Both the position numbers and the translations under genes were made by a program. Below the pieces are notes generated by a model. It ran no database searches and had not been told where the DNA came from. It was given only the letters and a program-made list of their open reading frames with translations. From Pseudomonas sp. B21-056 (GTDB taxonomy: Bacteria > Pseudomonadota > Gammaproteobacteria > Pseudomonadales > Pseudomonadaceae): a stretch of DNA of 64,000 nt. Shown in pieces: positions 9,916 through 22,478 of the stretch (position 1 is its first letter; each line of letters begins with the position of its first letter). The stretch spans positions 992,001-1,056,000 of the forward strand of contig NZ_CP087203.1 of assembly GCF_026016325.1 (NCBI RefSeq), given 5' to 3'.

Positions 9916-10712
9916 TGCGCAAGAAATCATTGATAGAAAGAATTCGCCTGTTCGGCCGTTCCGGCATCGACGTGCTGGCGGTGCTGGGCCGTTCCACATT
10001 GTTCCTGGCCCATGCCTTGCTGGGGCGCAACGCCACGGGCGGCGGTTTTGGCCTGCTGGTCAAGCAACTGCATTCGGTGGGGGTGATGTCCCTTGTGATC
10101 ATCGTCGTGTCCGGGATTTTCATCGGCATGGTGCTGGCGTTGCAGGGCTTCAACATCCTGTCCAGCTACGGTTCGGAGCAGGCGGTCGGGCAGATGGTCT
10201 CGCTGACGCTGTTGCGTGAGCTCGGTCCGGTGGTGACCGCATTGCTGTTCGCCGGCCGTGCCGGTTCGGCGCTGACGGCCGAAATCGGTAACATGAAGTC
10301 TACCGAGCAGTTGTCCAGCCTGGAGATGATCGGCGTCGATCCGCTCAAGTACATCATTGCCCCGCGCCTGTGGGCCGGCTTCATTTCCCTGCCGGTGCTG
10401 GCGATCATCTTCAGCGTCGTCGGCATCTGGGGTGGCTCATGGGTGGCTGTCGACTGGCTGGGGGTCTATGAAGGCTCCTACTGGTCCAACATGCAGAACA
10501 GCGTCGACTTTCTCGATGATGTGCTCAACGGTGTCATCAAGAGCGCCGTATTCGCTTTCGTGGTGACCTGGATCGCCGTGTTTCAAGGCTATGACTGCGA
10601 GCCCACGTCTGAGGGGATCAGCCGTGCCACTACCAAGACCGTGGTGTACGCCTCGCTGGCGGTCCTGGGCCTTGACTTTATTCTGACCGCCTTGATGTTT
10701 GGAGATTTCTGA
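9915..10712 (+). CDS. mlaE: MlaE, permease of the phospholipid transporter
   Basis: 265 residues, an MlaE-family permease with several membrane segments. The conserved loop [21 protein letters not shown] and [10 protein letters not shown] contact the ATPase. It forms a dimer in the inner membrane with MlaF, MlaD and MlaB. Start and stop overlap its neighbours by one base on each side, indicating tight coupling. Confidence 0.95.
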   Translation: MRKKSLIERIRLFGRSGIDVLAVLGRSTLFLAHALLGRNATGGGFGLLVKQLHSVGVMSLVIIVVSGIFIGMVLALQGFNILSSYGSEQAVGQMVSLTLLRELGPVVTALLFAGRAGSALTAEIGNMKSTEQLSSLEMIGVDPLKYIIAPRLWAGFISLPVLAIIFSVVGIWGGSWVAVDWLGVYEGSYWSNMQNSVDFLDDVLNGVIKSAVFAFVVTWIAVFQGYDCEPTSEGISRATTKTVVYASLAVLGLDFILTALMFGDF

Positions 10713-11179
10713 TGCAAAACCGCACCCTGGAAATCGGTGTCGGCCTTTTCCTGCTGGCTGGTATCCTGGCTTTGTTGCTGCTGGCCTTGCGGGTCAGTGG
10801 CTTGGCGCCGACCGCGAACACCGATACTTATAAACTTTACGCTTACTTTGACAATATCGCCGGTTTGACGGTCAGAGCCAAGGTGACCATGGCCGGTGTC
10901 ACCATCGGCAAGGTCACGGCAATCGATCTGGATCGCGACAGCTTCACCGGCCGGGTGACGCTGCAGCTGGAAAAGCGCGTGGATAACCTGCCGACCGATT
11001 CCACTGCATCTATCCTTACCGCCGGGCTGCTGGGCGAGAAATACATCGGTATCAGCGTGGGCGGGGAAGAAACCCTGCTCAAGGACGGTGGGACCATCCA
11101 CGACACGCAGTCGTCGCTGGTGCTCGAGGACCTGATCGGGAAATTCCTGCTCAATACCGTTAGCAAAGACGCCAAATAA
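10712..11179 (+). CDS. mlaD: MlaD, MCE-domain substrate-binding protein
   Basis: 155 residues. One N-terminal transmembrane helix (about 7-28) is followed by a single MCE domain (YFDNIAGLTVRAKVTMAGVTIGKV...). MlaD hexamers form the periplasmic lipid channel of MlaFEDB. It lies between mlaE (1-base overlap) and mlaC. Confidence 0.94.
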   Translation: MQNRTLEIGVGLFLLAGILALLLLALRVSGLAPTANTDTYKLYAYFDNIAGLTVRAKVTMAGVTIGKVTAIDLDRDSFTGRVTLQLEKRVDNLPTDSTASILTAGLLGEKYIGISVGGEETLLKDGGTIHDTQSSLVLEDLIGKFLLNTVSKDAK

Positions 11180-11190
11180 GGAGCCTTTCG

Positions 11191-11844
11191 ATGATCTCTA
11201 TCTTGCGACGCAGCCTGTTGGTCCTGCTGGCAGCCCTGCCGCTGATGACCAATGCCCTGGCAGCGCCTTCGGCGCACGACATCATCCAGGACACCACGAC
11301 CCGGTTGCTGGCAGACCTTGCCGCCAACAAGGAGAAATACAAGCAGGACCCAAGCGCGTTCTATGACGCGCTGAACGGCATTGTCGGTCCGGTGGTGGAC
11401 GCCGATGGCATCTCCCGCAGCATCATGACGGTCAAGTACTCGCGCAAGGCAACCCCAGCGCAGATGACCCGCTTCCAGGAAAACTTCAAGCGCAGCCTGA
11501 TGCAGTTCTACGGCAACGCCCTGCTCGAATACAACAACCAGGGCATCACCGTTGGGCCGGCCAAGGATGAAAGCGGTACCCGTACCAGCGTCGACATGCA
11601 GGTCAAGGGTAACAACGGCGCGATCTATCCCGTCTCCTACACACTCGAGCAGTTGAACGGCGAGTGGAAAGTGCGCAACGTGATCATCAACGGCATCAAC
11701 ATCGGCAAGTTGTTCCGCGACCAGTTCGCCGATGCGATGCAGCGCAATGGCAATGACCTGGACAAGACCATCGATGGCTGGGCCGGCGAAGTCGCCAAGG
11801 CCAAGGAAGTGACCGAGCAAGCCAAGGAGAAGCAGGAACAATGA
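11191..11844 (+). CDS. mlaC: MlaC, periplasmic phospholipid shuttle
   Basis: 217 residues. The signal peptide (MISILRRSLLVLLAALPLMTNALA) is followed by the Ttg2D/MlaC domain. It carries phospholipid between MlaA in the outer membrane and MlaD. AAGGAG precedes the ATG at good spacing. The 3' end overlaps mlaB (ATGA). The charged tail EQAKEKQEQ is ordinary. Confidence 0.94.
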   Translation: MISILRRSLLVLLAALPLMTNALAAPSAHDIIQDTTTRLLADLAANKEKYKQDPSAFYDALNGIVGPVVDADGISRSIMTVKYSRKATPAQMTRFQENFKRSLMQFYGNALLEYNNQGITVGPAKDESGTRTSVDMQVKGNNGAIYPVSYTLEQLNGEWKVRNVIINGINIGKLFRDQFADAMQRNGNDLDKTIDGWAGEVAKAKEVTEQAKEKQEQ

Positions 11845-12158
11845 GTGCGTCGGCGAGTGAGTCGGCCGTTCGTCTGGGCGAGGCCGGCGAGTTGTTGCTC
11901 AGCGGCGTGCTGGACTATCGCACCGGCCCGGCCCTGCGCAAGCAGGGTCAGGCGCTGATCAGGTCCGTCAGTGCGGCCGAGCTGGTCATCGACTGTTCGG
12001 CGGTGCAGAAGTCCAGCAGTGTCGGACTGTCGCTGCTGCTGTGCTTCATGCGGGACGCCAAGGCGGCCGGCAAGGCGTGGAGCATCCGTGGAATGCCCGA
12101 AGACATGCGCGAAATAGCCCAGGTCAGCGAACTGACCGAGTTGTTGGTGCATTCCTGA
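11841..12158 (+). CDS. mlaB: MlaB, STAS-domain subunit of the phospholipid transporter
   Basis: 105 residues, a lone STAS domain (LVIDCSAVQKSSSVGLSLLL; the conserved serine follows KSS). It binds MlaF in the cytoplasm and is needed for ATPase assembly. It overlaps mlaC by four bases and ends the mla operon. Confidence 0.9.
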   Translation: MSASASESAVRLGEAGELLLSGVLDYRTGPALRKQGQALIRSVSAAELVIDCSAVQKSSSVGLSLLLCFMRDAKAAGKAWSIRGMPEDMREIAQVSELTELLVHS

Positions 12159-12162
12159 CCCA

Positions 12163-12217
12163 CAGCCCCCCCGTCAGAGTCCTGCTTCGCGGGGTTCGCA
12201 GGCGCGGGGCTTTTTTG
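12163..12217 (+). terminator. Likely terminator between mlaB and ibaG
   Basis: AGCCCC pairs with GGGGCT directly before a run of six T, enclosing a smaller CCTGC/GCAGG hairpin. It starts 4 bases after the mlaB stop. It may attenuate rather than fully separate mlaB from ibaG. Confidence 0.6.
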
Positions 12218-12262
12218 TATGATGTGCGACCCGTGCGCACAGGGCGCCGATTGAGGTTGAGC

Positions 12263-13790
<1,528 letters not shown>

Positions 13791-13918
13791 TTGTTGCTGC
13801 ATGGGCGCAGGGATGCGCCCGTTGATTTCGTTACAGATCGAGGATGTCGCGTTCTCGATGTGTGTCCGGCGCCGCTTGCGACCGGGCATGTGTACCTTGA
13901 TAAGGACTGACGTTTCCC

Positions 13919-14554
13919 ATGTTGACCATCGCACTGTCCAAGGGCCGCATCCTTGACGACACCCTGCCGCTTCTGGCTGAAGCGGGCATCGTGCCGACCG
14001 AGAATCCGGACAAGAGCCGCAAGCTGATCATCCCCACGACCCAGGCCGATGTGCGCTTGCTGATCGTGCGTGCCACCGATGTGCCGACTTACGTTGAACA
14101 TGGCGCCGCCGACCTCGGTGTTGCCGGTAAGGACGTGCTGATGGAATATGGCGGCCAGGGTTTGTACGAGCCTCTGGACCTGCGGATCGCCCGGTGCAAG
14201 CTGATGACCGCCGGCAAGGTCGGCGCGCTTGAGCCCAAGGGGCGCCTGCGGGTGGCGACCAAGTTCGTCAACGTTGCCAAGCGTTACTACGCCGAGCAGG
14301 GCCGTCAGGTCGATATCATCAAGTTGTACGGTTCGATGGAGCTGGCGCCGCTGATCGGCCTGGCGGACAAGATCATCGATGTCGTCGACACCGGCAATAC
14401 CCTGCGGGCCAACGGCCTGGAACCCCAGGATTTCATCGCGGACATCAGCTCCCGGCTGATCGTCAACAAGGCGTCGATGAAAATGCAGCACGCCCGCATC
14501 CAGGCTTTGATCGATACCCTGCGCAACGCAGTGGAATCGCGACACCGCGGCTGA
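13919..14554 (+). CDS. hisG: ATP phosphoribosyltransferase, short form
   Basis: 211 residues. This is the short HisG class, which lacks the C-terminal regulatory domain and needs HisZ for activity and feedback by histidine; hisZ is not in this window. Motifs: [18 protein letters not shown] at the N-terminus and [12 protein letters not shown]. It catalyses the first step of histidine synthesis and is followed by hisD and hisC, with a 128-base gap after murA that can hold a promoter. Confidence 0.95.
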   Translation: MLTIALSKGRILDDTLPLLAEAGIVPTENPDKSRKLIIPTTQADVRLLIVRATDVPTYVEHGAADLGVAGKDVLMEYGGQGLYEPLDLRIARCKLMTAGKVGALEPKGRLRVATKFVNVAKRYYAEQGRQVDIIKLYGSMELAPLIGLADKIIDVVDTGNTLRANGLEPQDFIADISSRLIVNKASMKMQHARIQALIDTLRNAVESRHRG

Positions 14555-14676
14555 TACACCTGCGCGACTGCGGTCGCGCCCGTCTATCCGTGTCATAGCC
14601 AATTTTCTCAGGTGCCCACGCGAATGGACTGGTAGCTTAGGGCGCCTGAGCATTTGCCATTAATGAGGCCCTCGCT

Positions 14677-16014
14677 ATGACCGCTCCCACTTCGATTCGC
14701 CGACTCAACGCTGCCGATCCGGATTTCGCACATCATCTGGATCATCTGCTGAGCTGGGAAAGTGTGTCTGACGACTCGGTCAATCAGCGGGTGCTGGATA
14801 TCATCAAGGCCGTGCGCGAGCGTGGCGATGCAGCCCTGGTGGAATTCACCCAGAAATTCGACGGCCTGCAAGCGGCGTCCATGGCCGACCTGATCCTGCC
14901 GCGCGAGCGCCTGGAGCTGGCCCTGACTCGGATCACCATGCCCCAGCGCGAAGCCCTGGAAAAAGCCGCCTCCCGGGTGCGCAGCTATCACGAAAAACAG
15001 AAACAGGACTCCTGGAGCTACACCGAAGCCGACGGCACGGTGCTGGGCCAGAAGGTCACGCCACTGGACCGTGCCGGCCTGTACGTGCCGGGTGGCAAGG
15101 CGTCCTATCCATCCTCGGTGTTGATGAACGCGATTCCGGCCAAGGTTGCCGGCGTTGCCGAAGTGGTCATGGTCGTGCCGACCCCGCGGGGTGAAATCAA
15201 CGAGCTGGTGCTGGCTGCCGCCTGCATCGCCGGCGTGGATCGGGTGTTCACCATTGGTGGCGCCCAGGCCGTGGCTGCGTTGGCCTATGGCACCGAAAGC
15301 GTGCCGAGGGTCGACAAGGTGGTCGGGCCGGGCAACATCTATGTCGCCACCGCCAAGCGTCACGTGTTCGGCCAGGTCGGTATCGACATGATCGCCGGCC
15401 CTTCGGAGATCCTCGTGGTGTGTGACGGCCAGACCGATCCGGACTGGATTGCCATGGACCTGTTTTCCCAAGCCGAGCACGACGAAGACGCCCAGGCAAT
15501 CCTGGTCAGCCCGGATGCCGAATTCCTCGACAAGGTCGCCGCCAGCATCGACAAGCTGTTGCCAACCATGGATCGCGCCGAAATCATCAACACTTCGATC
15601 AATGGCCGTGGTGCGCTGATCAAGGTCGCTGACATGGAACAGGCGATCGAGGTCGCCAACCGCATCGCGCCGGAGCACCTGGAATTGTCGGTCGCCGATC
15701 CGCAGGCCTGGTTGCCGCAGATCCGTCATGCCGGTGCGATTTTCATGGGCCGCCACACCAGCGAGGCCCTGGGCGACTACTGCGCCGGTCCCAACCACGT
15801 ATTGCCGACTTCCGGCACCGCGCGGTTCTCGTCGCCGTTGGGGGTGTATGACTTCCAGAAACGTTCGTCGATCATCTTCTGCTCCGAGCAGGGTGCGTCC
15901 GAACTGGGCAAGACCGCTTCGGTGCTGGCCCGTGGCGAATCGCTGAGTGCCCACGCCCGTAGCGCCGAGTACCGCATTCTTGATGAGTCCTCCATTGAAG
16001 GGCAGGGAAACTGA
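14677..16014 (+). CDS. hisD: Histidinol dehydrogenase
   Basis: 445 residues. Zinc-dependent NAD enzyme that oxidises L-histidinol to L-histidine in two steps. Characteristic blocks are [45 protein letters not shown] and [20 protein letters not shown], in that order. It lies 1 base upstream of hisC. Confidence 0.96.
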   Translation: MTAPTSIRRLNAADPDFAHHLDHLLSWESVSDDSVNQRVLDIIKAVRERGDAALVEFTQKFDGLQAASMADLILPRERLELALTRITMPQREALEKAASRVRSYHEKQKQDSWSYTEADGTVLGQKVTPLDRAGLYVPGGKASYPSSVLMNAIPAKVAGVAEVVMVVPTPRGEINELVLAAACIAGVDRVFTIGGAQAVAALAYGTESVPRVDKVVGPGNIYVATAKRHVFGQVGIDMIAGPSEILVVCDGQTDPDWIAMDLFSQAEHDEDAQAILVSPDAEFLDKVAASIDKLLPTMDRAEIINTSINGRGALIKVADMEQAIEVANRIAPEHLELSVADPQAWLPQIRHAGAIFMGRHTSEALGDYCAGPNHVLPTSGTARFSSPLGVYDFQKRSSIIFCSEQGASELGKTASVLARGESLSAHARSAEYRILDESSIEGQGN

Positions 16015-16015
16015 A

Positions 16016-17068
16016 ATGAGTAAATTCTGGAGCCCGTTCGTCAAGAACCTGGTGCCCTATGTGCCGGGCGAACAGCCGAAGCTGACCCGGCTGGTCAAGC
16101 TCAACACCAACGAGAACCCCTACGGCCCGTCGCCCAAGGCCCTCGCGGCGATGCAGACCGAACTGAACGACAATCTGCGTTTGTACCCGGACCCCAACAG
16201 CGATCTACTGAAGAACGCCGTGGCCCGGTATTACGGCGTGCGGGGGAACCAGGTGTTCCTCGGCAACGGTTCGGACGAAGTGCTGGCGCACATCTTTCAC
16301 GGCCTGCTGCAACACGACCAGCCGATCCTGTTCCCGGACATCAGCTACAGCTTCTATCCGGTGTACTGCGGGCTGTATGGCATCCCGTTCGATGCGGTGC
16401 CCCTGGACGAACAGTTCCGGATCGATCCGGCGGACTATGCCAAGCCGAACGGCGGGATCATTTTCCCCAACCCGAACGCCCCGACCGGCTGCCTGCTGGC
16501 ACTGGACGCGGTGGAGCAGATTCTCAAGGCCAACCCGGAGTCGGTGGTGGTGGTCGATGAGGCCTATATCGACTTCGGCGGCGAGACGGCCATCAGTCTG
16601 GTGGACCGTTATCCGAACCTGCTGGTCACCCAGACCCTGTCCAAGTCCCGCTCGTTGGCGGGGTTGCGAGTGGGCTTGGCGGTGGGCCATCCGGACCTGA
16701 TCGAAGCACTGGAGCGGATCAAGAACAGCTTCAACTCCTACCCGCTGGATCGCCTGGCAAATGTCGGGGGCGCGGCGGCGTTCGACGACCGCGAGTATTT
16801 CCAGCAGACCTGCCGGTTGGTCATCGAGCACCGCGAGTGGGTGGTGGCGCAACTGGAGGCCAAGGGTTTTGAGGTATTGCCTTCGGCGGCCAACTTCATC
16901 TTCGCCCGTCACCCCCGGCATGATGCGGCGGGGCTGGCGGCGAAACTGCGGGAACAGGGCGTGATCGTGCGGCACTTCAAACAGGAGCGGATTGCCCAGT
17001 TCCTGCGGATCAGCATTGGCACACCGGAGCAGAACCAGGCGCTGATCGACGCCCTCGGCGAACTCTAA
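16016..17068 (+). CDS. hisC: Histidinol-phosphate aminotransferase
   Basis: 350 residues, fold-type I PLP enzyme. The PLP lysine is in [14 protein letters not shown]; the substrate and cofactor block is [12 protein letters not shown]. The start at 16016, one base after the hisD stop, fits homologues ([15 protein letters not shown]); the upstream in-frame ATG at 15947 lies inside hisD. Other Pseudomonas genomes carry an additional hisC paralogue elsewhere. Confidence 0.95.
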   Translation: MSKFWSPFVKNLVPYVPGEQPKLTRLVKLNTNENPYGPSPKALAAMQTELNDNLRLYPDPNSDLLKNAVARYYGVRGNQVFLGNGSDEVLAHIFHGLLQHDQPILFPDISYSFYPVYCGLYGIPFDAVPLDEQFRIDPADYAKPNGGIIFPNPNAPTGCLLALDAVEQILKANPESVVVVDEAYIDFGGETAISLVDRYPNLLVTQTLSKSRSLAGLRVGLAVGHPDLIEALERIKNSFNSYPLDRLANVGGAAAFDDREYFQQTCRLVIEHREWVVAQLEAKGFEVLPSAANFIFARHPRHDAAGLAAKLREQGVIVRHFKQERIAQFLRISIGTPEQNQALIDALGEL

Positions 17069-17083
17069 AGCCCTAAGTCGGCC

Positions 17084-17109
17084 CTGTGGGAGCAAGCCCG
17101 CTCCCACAG
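17084..17109. repeat. Family-B REP palindrome, single unit
   Basis: CTGTGGGAGCAAGCCCGCTCCCACAG: the two GTGGGAGC arms face each other directly. It lies downstream of hisC and may stabilise the mRNA end. Confidence 0.85.
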
Positions 17110-17150
17110 TGTTTTCGTGTGTTCAAAGGATTTGAGTGCGCTGCAAATCC

Positions 17151-17239
17151 CCTGTGGGAGCCTGCTCGCGCTGGCGTACTGTCAGCTAACGTCTATGTTG
17201 CTGACCCACCGCTATCGCGAGCAGGCTCGCTCCCACAGG
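17151..17239. repeat. Family-B REP pair in inverted orientation
   Basis: CCTGTGGGAGCCTGCTCGCG at the left is mirrored by CGCGAGCAGGCTCGCTCCCAC at the right with about 45 bases between. It fills the gap between converging hisC and the DUF4198 gene. Confidence 0.9.
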
Positions 17240-17254
17240 GTGTGTATCAAGGCT

Positions 17255-17974
17255 TCATTCGTGATGCGGCTCGCCCAGGAATGTCAGCGAGGTAAACACA
17301 CCACGGGTCGCCACGTCCTTGTCGTCCTTGAGCGGTATTTCCATCTGTGCGGCGATGACGTTCAAGCCTTCATTGCGTACCAGTACCTGGGCCCGGCCGT
17401 CGGCGTCGGTTTCAGTGGATACGGTGTTCGGTGCGCTGCGGTAGTCGCCCACCAGTTTTACACCGGCCGCGGGCTTGCCATCCAGCAGCACCCGTACCGG
17501 CAGTGACTGGCCGGGACCTACGGTCAGCGGGTCGATCTCCGGCAGGATCAGGAACTTGATCGGGTCCAGCTTTGGCAGCTTCGCTCCGGGCTCGTAGATC
17601 GCCAGGCTGTACTTGAAGGTGTGGGTCGATTCGATCGCGCCGGGCACTTTACTGCGGCCTTCGTTGATCCACTTCTTGTCGGCGGTCTGGGACCACATGC
17701 CATTATCCAGCGCCACCGCCAGCACGGCCGCTGGCTTGAGCGGTTGCAGACGCGCGTGGTCGGGCAAGCGCTGCACCGTGACGGGAATCATCTTGCCGCC
17801 CAGGTCATAGGCCCAGGCCCCACTGATTTTCTGTGCCTTGAATGCATTGTCTTCGGCGCCATGGCCGTAGATCACCTCAATGTTGCCGCGCCGTTGTTCG
17901 GTCCACAAACCGTGGGCCGAGGCTTGTGTCGCCAGGAGCAGGCCGAGAAGGGCGAGTGTCTTGGGGTATTTCAT
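17255..17974 (-). CDS. DUF4198 periplasmic protein, partner of the TonB receptor
   Basis: 239 residues. The signal peptide (MKYPKTLALLGLLLATQASA) is followed by AHGLWTEQRRGN, a mature N-terminus with a histidine that suggests metal binding. DUF4198 proteins are periplasmic and are found beside TonB-dependent receptors and metal transporters. It lies 14 bases downstream of the receptor gene with a good AAGGA site, so both form one operon. Substrate unknown. Confidence 0.8.
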   Translation of the reverse strand: MKYPKTLALLGLLLATQASAHGLWTEQRRGNIEVIYGHGAEDNAFKAQKISGAWAYDLGGKMIPVTVQRLPDHARLQPLKPAAVLAVALDNGMWSQTADKKWINEGRSKVPGAIESTHTFKYSLAIYEPGAKLPKLDPIKFLILPEIDPLTVGPGQSLPVRVLLDGKPAAGVKLVGDYRSAPNTVSTETDADGRAQVLVRNEGLNVIAAQMEIPLKDDKDVATRGVFTSLTFLGEPHHE

Positions 17975-17988
17975 GCCGATTTTCCTTC

Positions 17989-20094
17989 TTATAGATCGAG
18001 GGTGAGACTGACAGTGAAGTTGCGCGGCTCGCCGGGATTGACCCAGTAACTGCTGTAAGAGCGCTCGTAGTATTTTTCATCGAAGACGTTGTTCAGGTTC
18101 AGGCCCACGGTGACGTTCTCGCTGGCCTTGTAATGAGCCAGCAGATCCACGGTGTGGTAAGCCGGCAGCTCGAAATCCTTGCCGGCTTCGCCCGAACGGT
18201 CCCCTACGTAAGTGAACGCCGCGCCGACATCCGAGCCGCGCAAATGTCCGTCCTGGAACTCATAGACGCCCAGCAGGCTGCCGCTGTGCTTGGCCACGCC
18301 GAGGATCCGGCTGCCCGTGGGGATGGTCGTGTCACCCTCGGTCACCTTGGCGTCGATGTAGGCGAAGGCGCCGATCACGCGGATGGCGTCGGTCAACTGT
18401 CCGCTGACCTGCAGATCGATCCCCTGGCTACGGGCCTTGCCCATGGCGCGGCTGGTGTTGGTGGCTGGGTCCAGCGCCAGGACGTTTTCCTTCTCGATAT
18501 GGAACGCCGCCAGGGTGGTGCTCAGGCGATCGTCGAACAGCTCGTTCTTGATCCCGACTTCATAGCCGACGCCTTCCTCCGGGTCGAAGGTCTTGCCGCC
18601 GGCATCCAGGCCGTTGTTGGGCTTGAACGAGGTGGACGCGTTGGCGAACAGCCCGACTTCAGGCGTCAGTTGGTACAGCAGGCCGGCCCGTTGCGTCAGG
18701 GCATCGTGGCGTTGGCGGCTGGTGAGTTGCGTAGTGTGATCATCGATACTCTGCTCGAAATGTTCGTAGCGCACGCCAAGCATGCCGCGAAGCTTGTCGG
18801 TGAAGATGATCTGGTCCTGGAGGTTCAGCGCTCGGCTTTGCACGTGCTCGAAGAAATCCGTGCCGATACGCAGCCCGTCGGGTTTGGGCTGACCGTAGAT
18901 CGGTTGGTAGATGTCGATGGGATAGCTGCCGCCGGTGATAGTGGTGACGCGTTCGTTCTTGCGGTAATCCTCGTATTCGCTGCCGACCAGCAGTTCGTGT
19001 TGCCATGGGCCCCAGTCGAACAGACCGCGCAGTTCCAACTGGGTGATGCTGTCATGCCAGTCGTTGTCGCGTTCGCGGTAGCGGCGGTTGACGGTGTGGC
19101 CGTCGGCATTCAGCGGACGCGCTTCGGAAGCGAAACCCCAGAGTTCGCCTTGCTTGTAATGGCTGGCCAGGCGCAGTTGCCAAGTGTCGTTGAGCTGATG
19201 CTCGAGGGCGGCCTGGAGCATGTTGTTGTGGTTGTCGATGTCACCGTCGTTGGGCTCACCCAGGAAGGTCGAGCGGGACACGCCGCCCCAGCGATTGTTC
19301 GGCGCGACGATGCCACGGTCGAACGTCGAGCTGTGGCGTACGATTTCGCTCTCCACCAGCAGGCGCGTGTCGGGGCTCAGTTGCCAACTGATGGAGGGCG
19401 CCACGAATACCCGCTGGCTGTCGACGTGATCGCGAAAACTGTGGTTGTCCTCCACCGCCAGGTTCACCCTCGACAACAGCGTGCCTTCGGCATCCAGGGG
19501 TGTATTGACGTCCAGCGCGGTGCGGTAGCGGTCCCAGCTGCCGGCGCTGGTCTGCAGGGTGGTAAAGGCTTCGGGCTGGGGTTTCTTGGTGACGATATTG
19601 ACCGTGCCGCCTGGGTCGCCTCGCCCATAGAGGCTGGCCGCCGGCCCCTTCAATACCTCGATGCGTTCGATGTTGGCGGCGTCCGGCGTACTCGGGTAGC
19701 CACGGTTGGCGCTGAAACCGTCCTTGTAGAACTCCGACGTCGTGAAGCCGCGCACGCTGTATTCGTAGAGCGTCAGGCCGCCGAAGTTGTTCTGTTTCGA
19801 TACGCCGCCGGCAAATTCCAGTGCGCGTTCGACGCTGGTGCTGCCCAGGTCCTTGAGAACGTCAGCCGGGATTACGCTGATCGATTGGGGTATGTCCCGC
19901 AGGGCTGTGTCGGTTTTGGTCGCGCTGGCGGAGCGGGTCGCACGATAGCCCTTCACCGGTCCGGTGGGGGACTCGTAGTCGGACGTGACGCTGATGGCGT
20001 CCAGTTCCAGGGGCTGGGGTTCTTCGGCAAAGGCCGGATCGCCCAGCAGGCCCAAGGCCAGGCTGGCGAGGGAAATCCGTTTTAGGGATGACAT
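17989..20094 (-). CDS. TonB-dependent siderophore-type receptor
   Basis: 701 residues from MSSLKRISL. A signal peptide (cut near AFAEEP) is followed by a short segment that includes LDAISVTSDY, where a TonB box would be expected, a plug domain (IPQSISVIPADVLKDLGS, GPAASLYGRGDPGGTVNIV) and a C-terminal 22-strand barrel ending LNNVFDEKYYERSYSSYWVNPGEPRNFTVSLTLDL with terminal aromatic/leucine residues. There is no N-terminal signalling extension, so no paired sigma/anti-sigma system is expected. ATG 20094 was preferred to TTG 20109. The ferri-siderophore class is a family inference; the ligand is not known. Confidence 0.9.
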   Translation of the reverse strand: MSSLKRISLASLALGLLGDPAFAEEPQPLELDAISVTSDYESPTGPVKGYRATRSASATKTDTALRDIPQSISVIPADVLKDLGSTSVERALEFAGGVSKQNNFGGLTLYEYSVRGFTTSEFYKDGFSANRGYPSTPDAANIERIEVLKGPAASLYGRGDPGGTVNIVTKKPQPEAFTTLQTSAGSWDRYRTALDVNTPLDAEGTLLSRVNLAVEDNHSFRDHVDSQRVFVAPSISWQLSPDTRLLVESEIVRHSSTFDRGIVAPNNRWGGVSRSTFLGEPNDGDIDNHNNMLQAALEHQLNDTWQLRLASHYKQGELWGFASEARPLNADGHTVNRRYRERDNDWHDSITQLELRGLFDWGPWQHELLVGSEYEDYRKNERVTTITGGSYPIDIYQPIYGQPKPDGLRIGTDFFEHVQSRALNLQDQIIFTDKLRGMLGVRYEHFEQSIDDHTTQLTSRQRHDALTQRAGLLYQLTPEVGLFANASTSFKPNNGLDAGGKTFDPEEGVGYEVGIKNELFDDRLSTTLAAFHIEKENVLALDPATNTSRAMGKARSQGIDLQVSGQLTDAIRVIGAFAYIDAKVTEGDTTIPTGSRILGVAKHSGSLLGVYEFQDGHLRGSDVGAAFTYVGDRSGEAGKDFELPAYHTVDLLAHYKASENVTVGLNLNNVFDEKYYERSYSSYWVNPGEPRNFTVSLTLDL

Positions 20095-20138
20095 GTTATG
20101 TTGTTCCAATTTTTATAATTGAAACAATATAACACTAC

Positions 20139-20173
20139 TAATGAGAATTTATGCTATCTGTGGCTTCTCATTA
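20139..20173 (-). promoter_or_regulatory. Candidate Fur-type operator upstream of the TonB receptor
   Basis: Perfect 9-base arms TAATGAGAA and TTCTCATTA separated by 17 bases, resembling overlapping NATAAT/GAGAAT hexamers of Fur boxes, 45-80 bases upstream of the receptor start. The surrounding DNA is AT-rich (TATAATTGAAACAATATAA at 20113-20132 covers the likely -10). Confidence 0.6.
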
Positions 20174-20203
20174 AATTTTCAGACAGTCAGGCTTTTGTGG
20201 CGG

Positions 20204-21364
<1,161 letters not shown>

Positions 21365-21468
21365 CTATCACGTCCCACAAAAGTTGCAGGCGGAATGAGA
21401 CCGCCCATAATGTCGCGCATTATACGAGGCCGCGCGCGCCTCGGAACGGGATATTTAGGAGTCTTTTC

Positions 21469-22227
21469 ATGGCCGTAGCCCTGAGCACCCTGGTTGAAGA
21501 AGCGGACCGTTACCTGACAAGCAGCCGGATTGCCGATTACTGCCCAAATGGCCTGCAAGTCGAAGGCGCACCCCAGGTGATGCGCATCGTCAGCGGCGTG
21601 ACCGCCAGCCAGGCGTTACTCGACGCCGCCGTGGAAGCCGATGCCGACCTGGTGCTGGTGCACCACGGTTATTTCTGGAAGGGCGAGAACCCATGCATCA
21701 CCGGGATGAAGCAGCGTCGCCTGAAAACCCTGCTCAAGCACGACATCAGCCTGCTGGCCTACCATCTGCCGCTGGACCTGCACCCTGAGGTCGGCAATAA
21801 CGTGCAATTGGCCCGGCAACTGGACATCACCGTCGAAGGGCCGTTGGACCCGGAAAACCCCAAGATCGTCGGCCTGGTCGGCTCCTTGTCCGAACCGATG
21901 ACCCCTCGGGATTTCGCCCGCAAGGTCCAGGAAGTCATGGGCCGCGAGCCGTTGCTGATCGAAGGCCAGCAGATGATCCGCCGGGTCGGCTGGTGCACCG
22001 GCGGTGGCCAGGGCTATATCGATCAGGCGGTGGCGGCCGGGGTTGACCTGTACCTTAGCGGCGAAGCGTCGGAGCAGACTTTCCACAGTGCCCGGGAAAA
22101 CGGCATCAGCTTCATCGCCGCCGGCCATCATGCGACCGAACGCTATGGCGTACAGGCGCTGGGCGATTACCTGGCGCGACGGTTTGCCCTGGAACACATC
22201 TTCATCGATTGCCCGAATCCGATTTGA
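21469..22227 (+). CDS. Nif3-like dinuclear metal-centre protein (YbgI/DUF34 family)
   Basis: 252 residues. Metal-binding residues are visible as LVLVHHGYFWKG (His65, His66), AYHLPLDLHPEVGNN and the late AAGHHATERYG. The family forms hexameric toroids with two metals per site; its molecular function is unsettled (suggested GTP cyclohydrolase-like or metal-insertion role). An AGGAG site precedes the ATG. Confidence 0.9.
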   Translation: MAVALSTLVEEADRYLTSSRIADYCPNGLQVEGAPQVMRIVSGVTASQALLDAAVEADADLVLVHHGYFWKGENPCITGMKQRRLKTLLKHDISLLAYHLPLDLHPEVGNNVQLARQLDITVEGPLDPENPKIVGLVGSLSEPMTPRDFARKVQEVMGREPLLIEGQQMIRRVGWCTGGGQGYIDQAVAAGVDLYLSGEASEQTFHSARENGISFIAAGHHATERYGVQALGDYLARRFALEHIFIDCPNPI

Positions 22228-22240
22228 GTGGCTTGGAGTT

Positions 22241-22333
22241 CCTGTGGGAGCGAGCCTGCTCGCGATAGCGGTGGGCCAGTCTTCACTTTGCTAGCTGATA
22301 CACCGCCATCGCGAGCAGGCTCGCTCCCACAAG
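22241..22333. repeat. Family-B REP pair
   Basis: CCTGTGGGAGCGAGCCTGCT at the left and AGCAGGCTCGCTCCCACAAG at the right, inverted, with about 45 bases between including TCGCGATAGCGG. Downstream of the Nif3 gene. Confidence 0.92.
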
Positions 22334-22478
22334 GGGTATTGCGATGGCCGAACCACCAGGCATATCCATATGCTGTTTCGATCTAGTTGGCGCCCTGATT
22401 AGAAGAGGTCGCTGTGCTAGGATTCTTCGCTCGAACACGGCCCGCTGGCCGTTCATAAGAAAGTTTTCGTGAGTAGCC

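Noticed and set aside
18133..20085. Long frame antisense to the TonB receptor
   Set aside because: The receptor has a complete plug, barrel and signal peptide; the antisense frame has none and is a codon-bias shadow.
22228..22478. Cysteine or methionine riboswitch before cysD
   Set aside because: The gap is filled by a REP pair and shows no conserved riboswitch fold.
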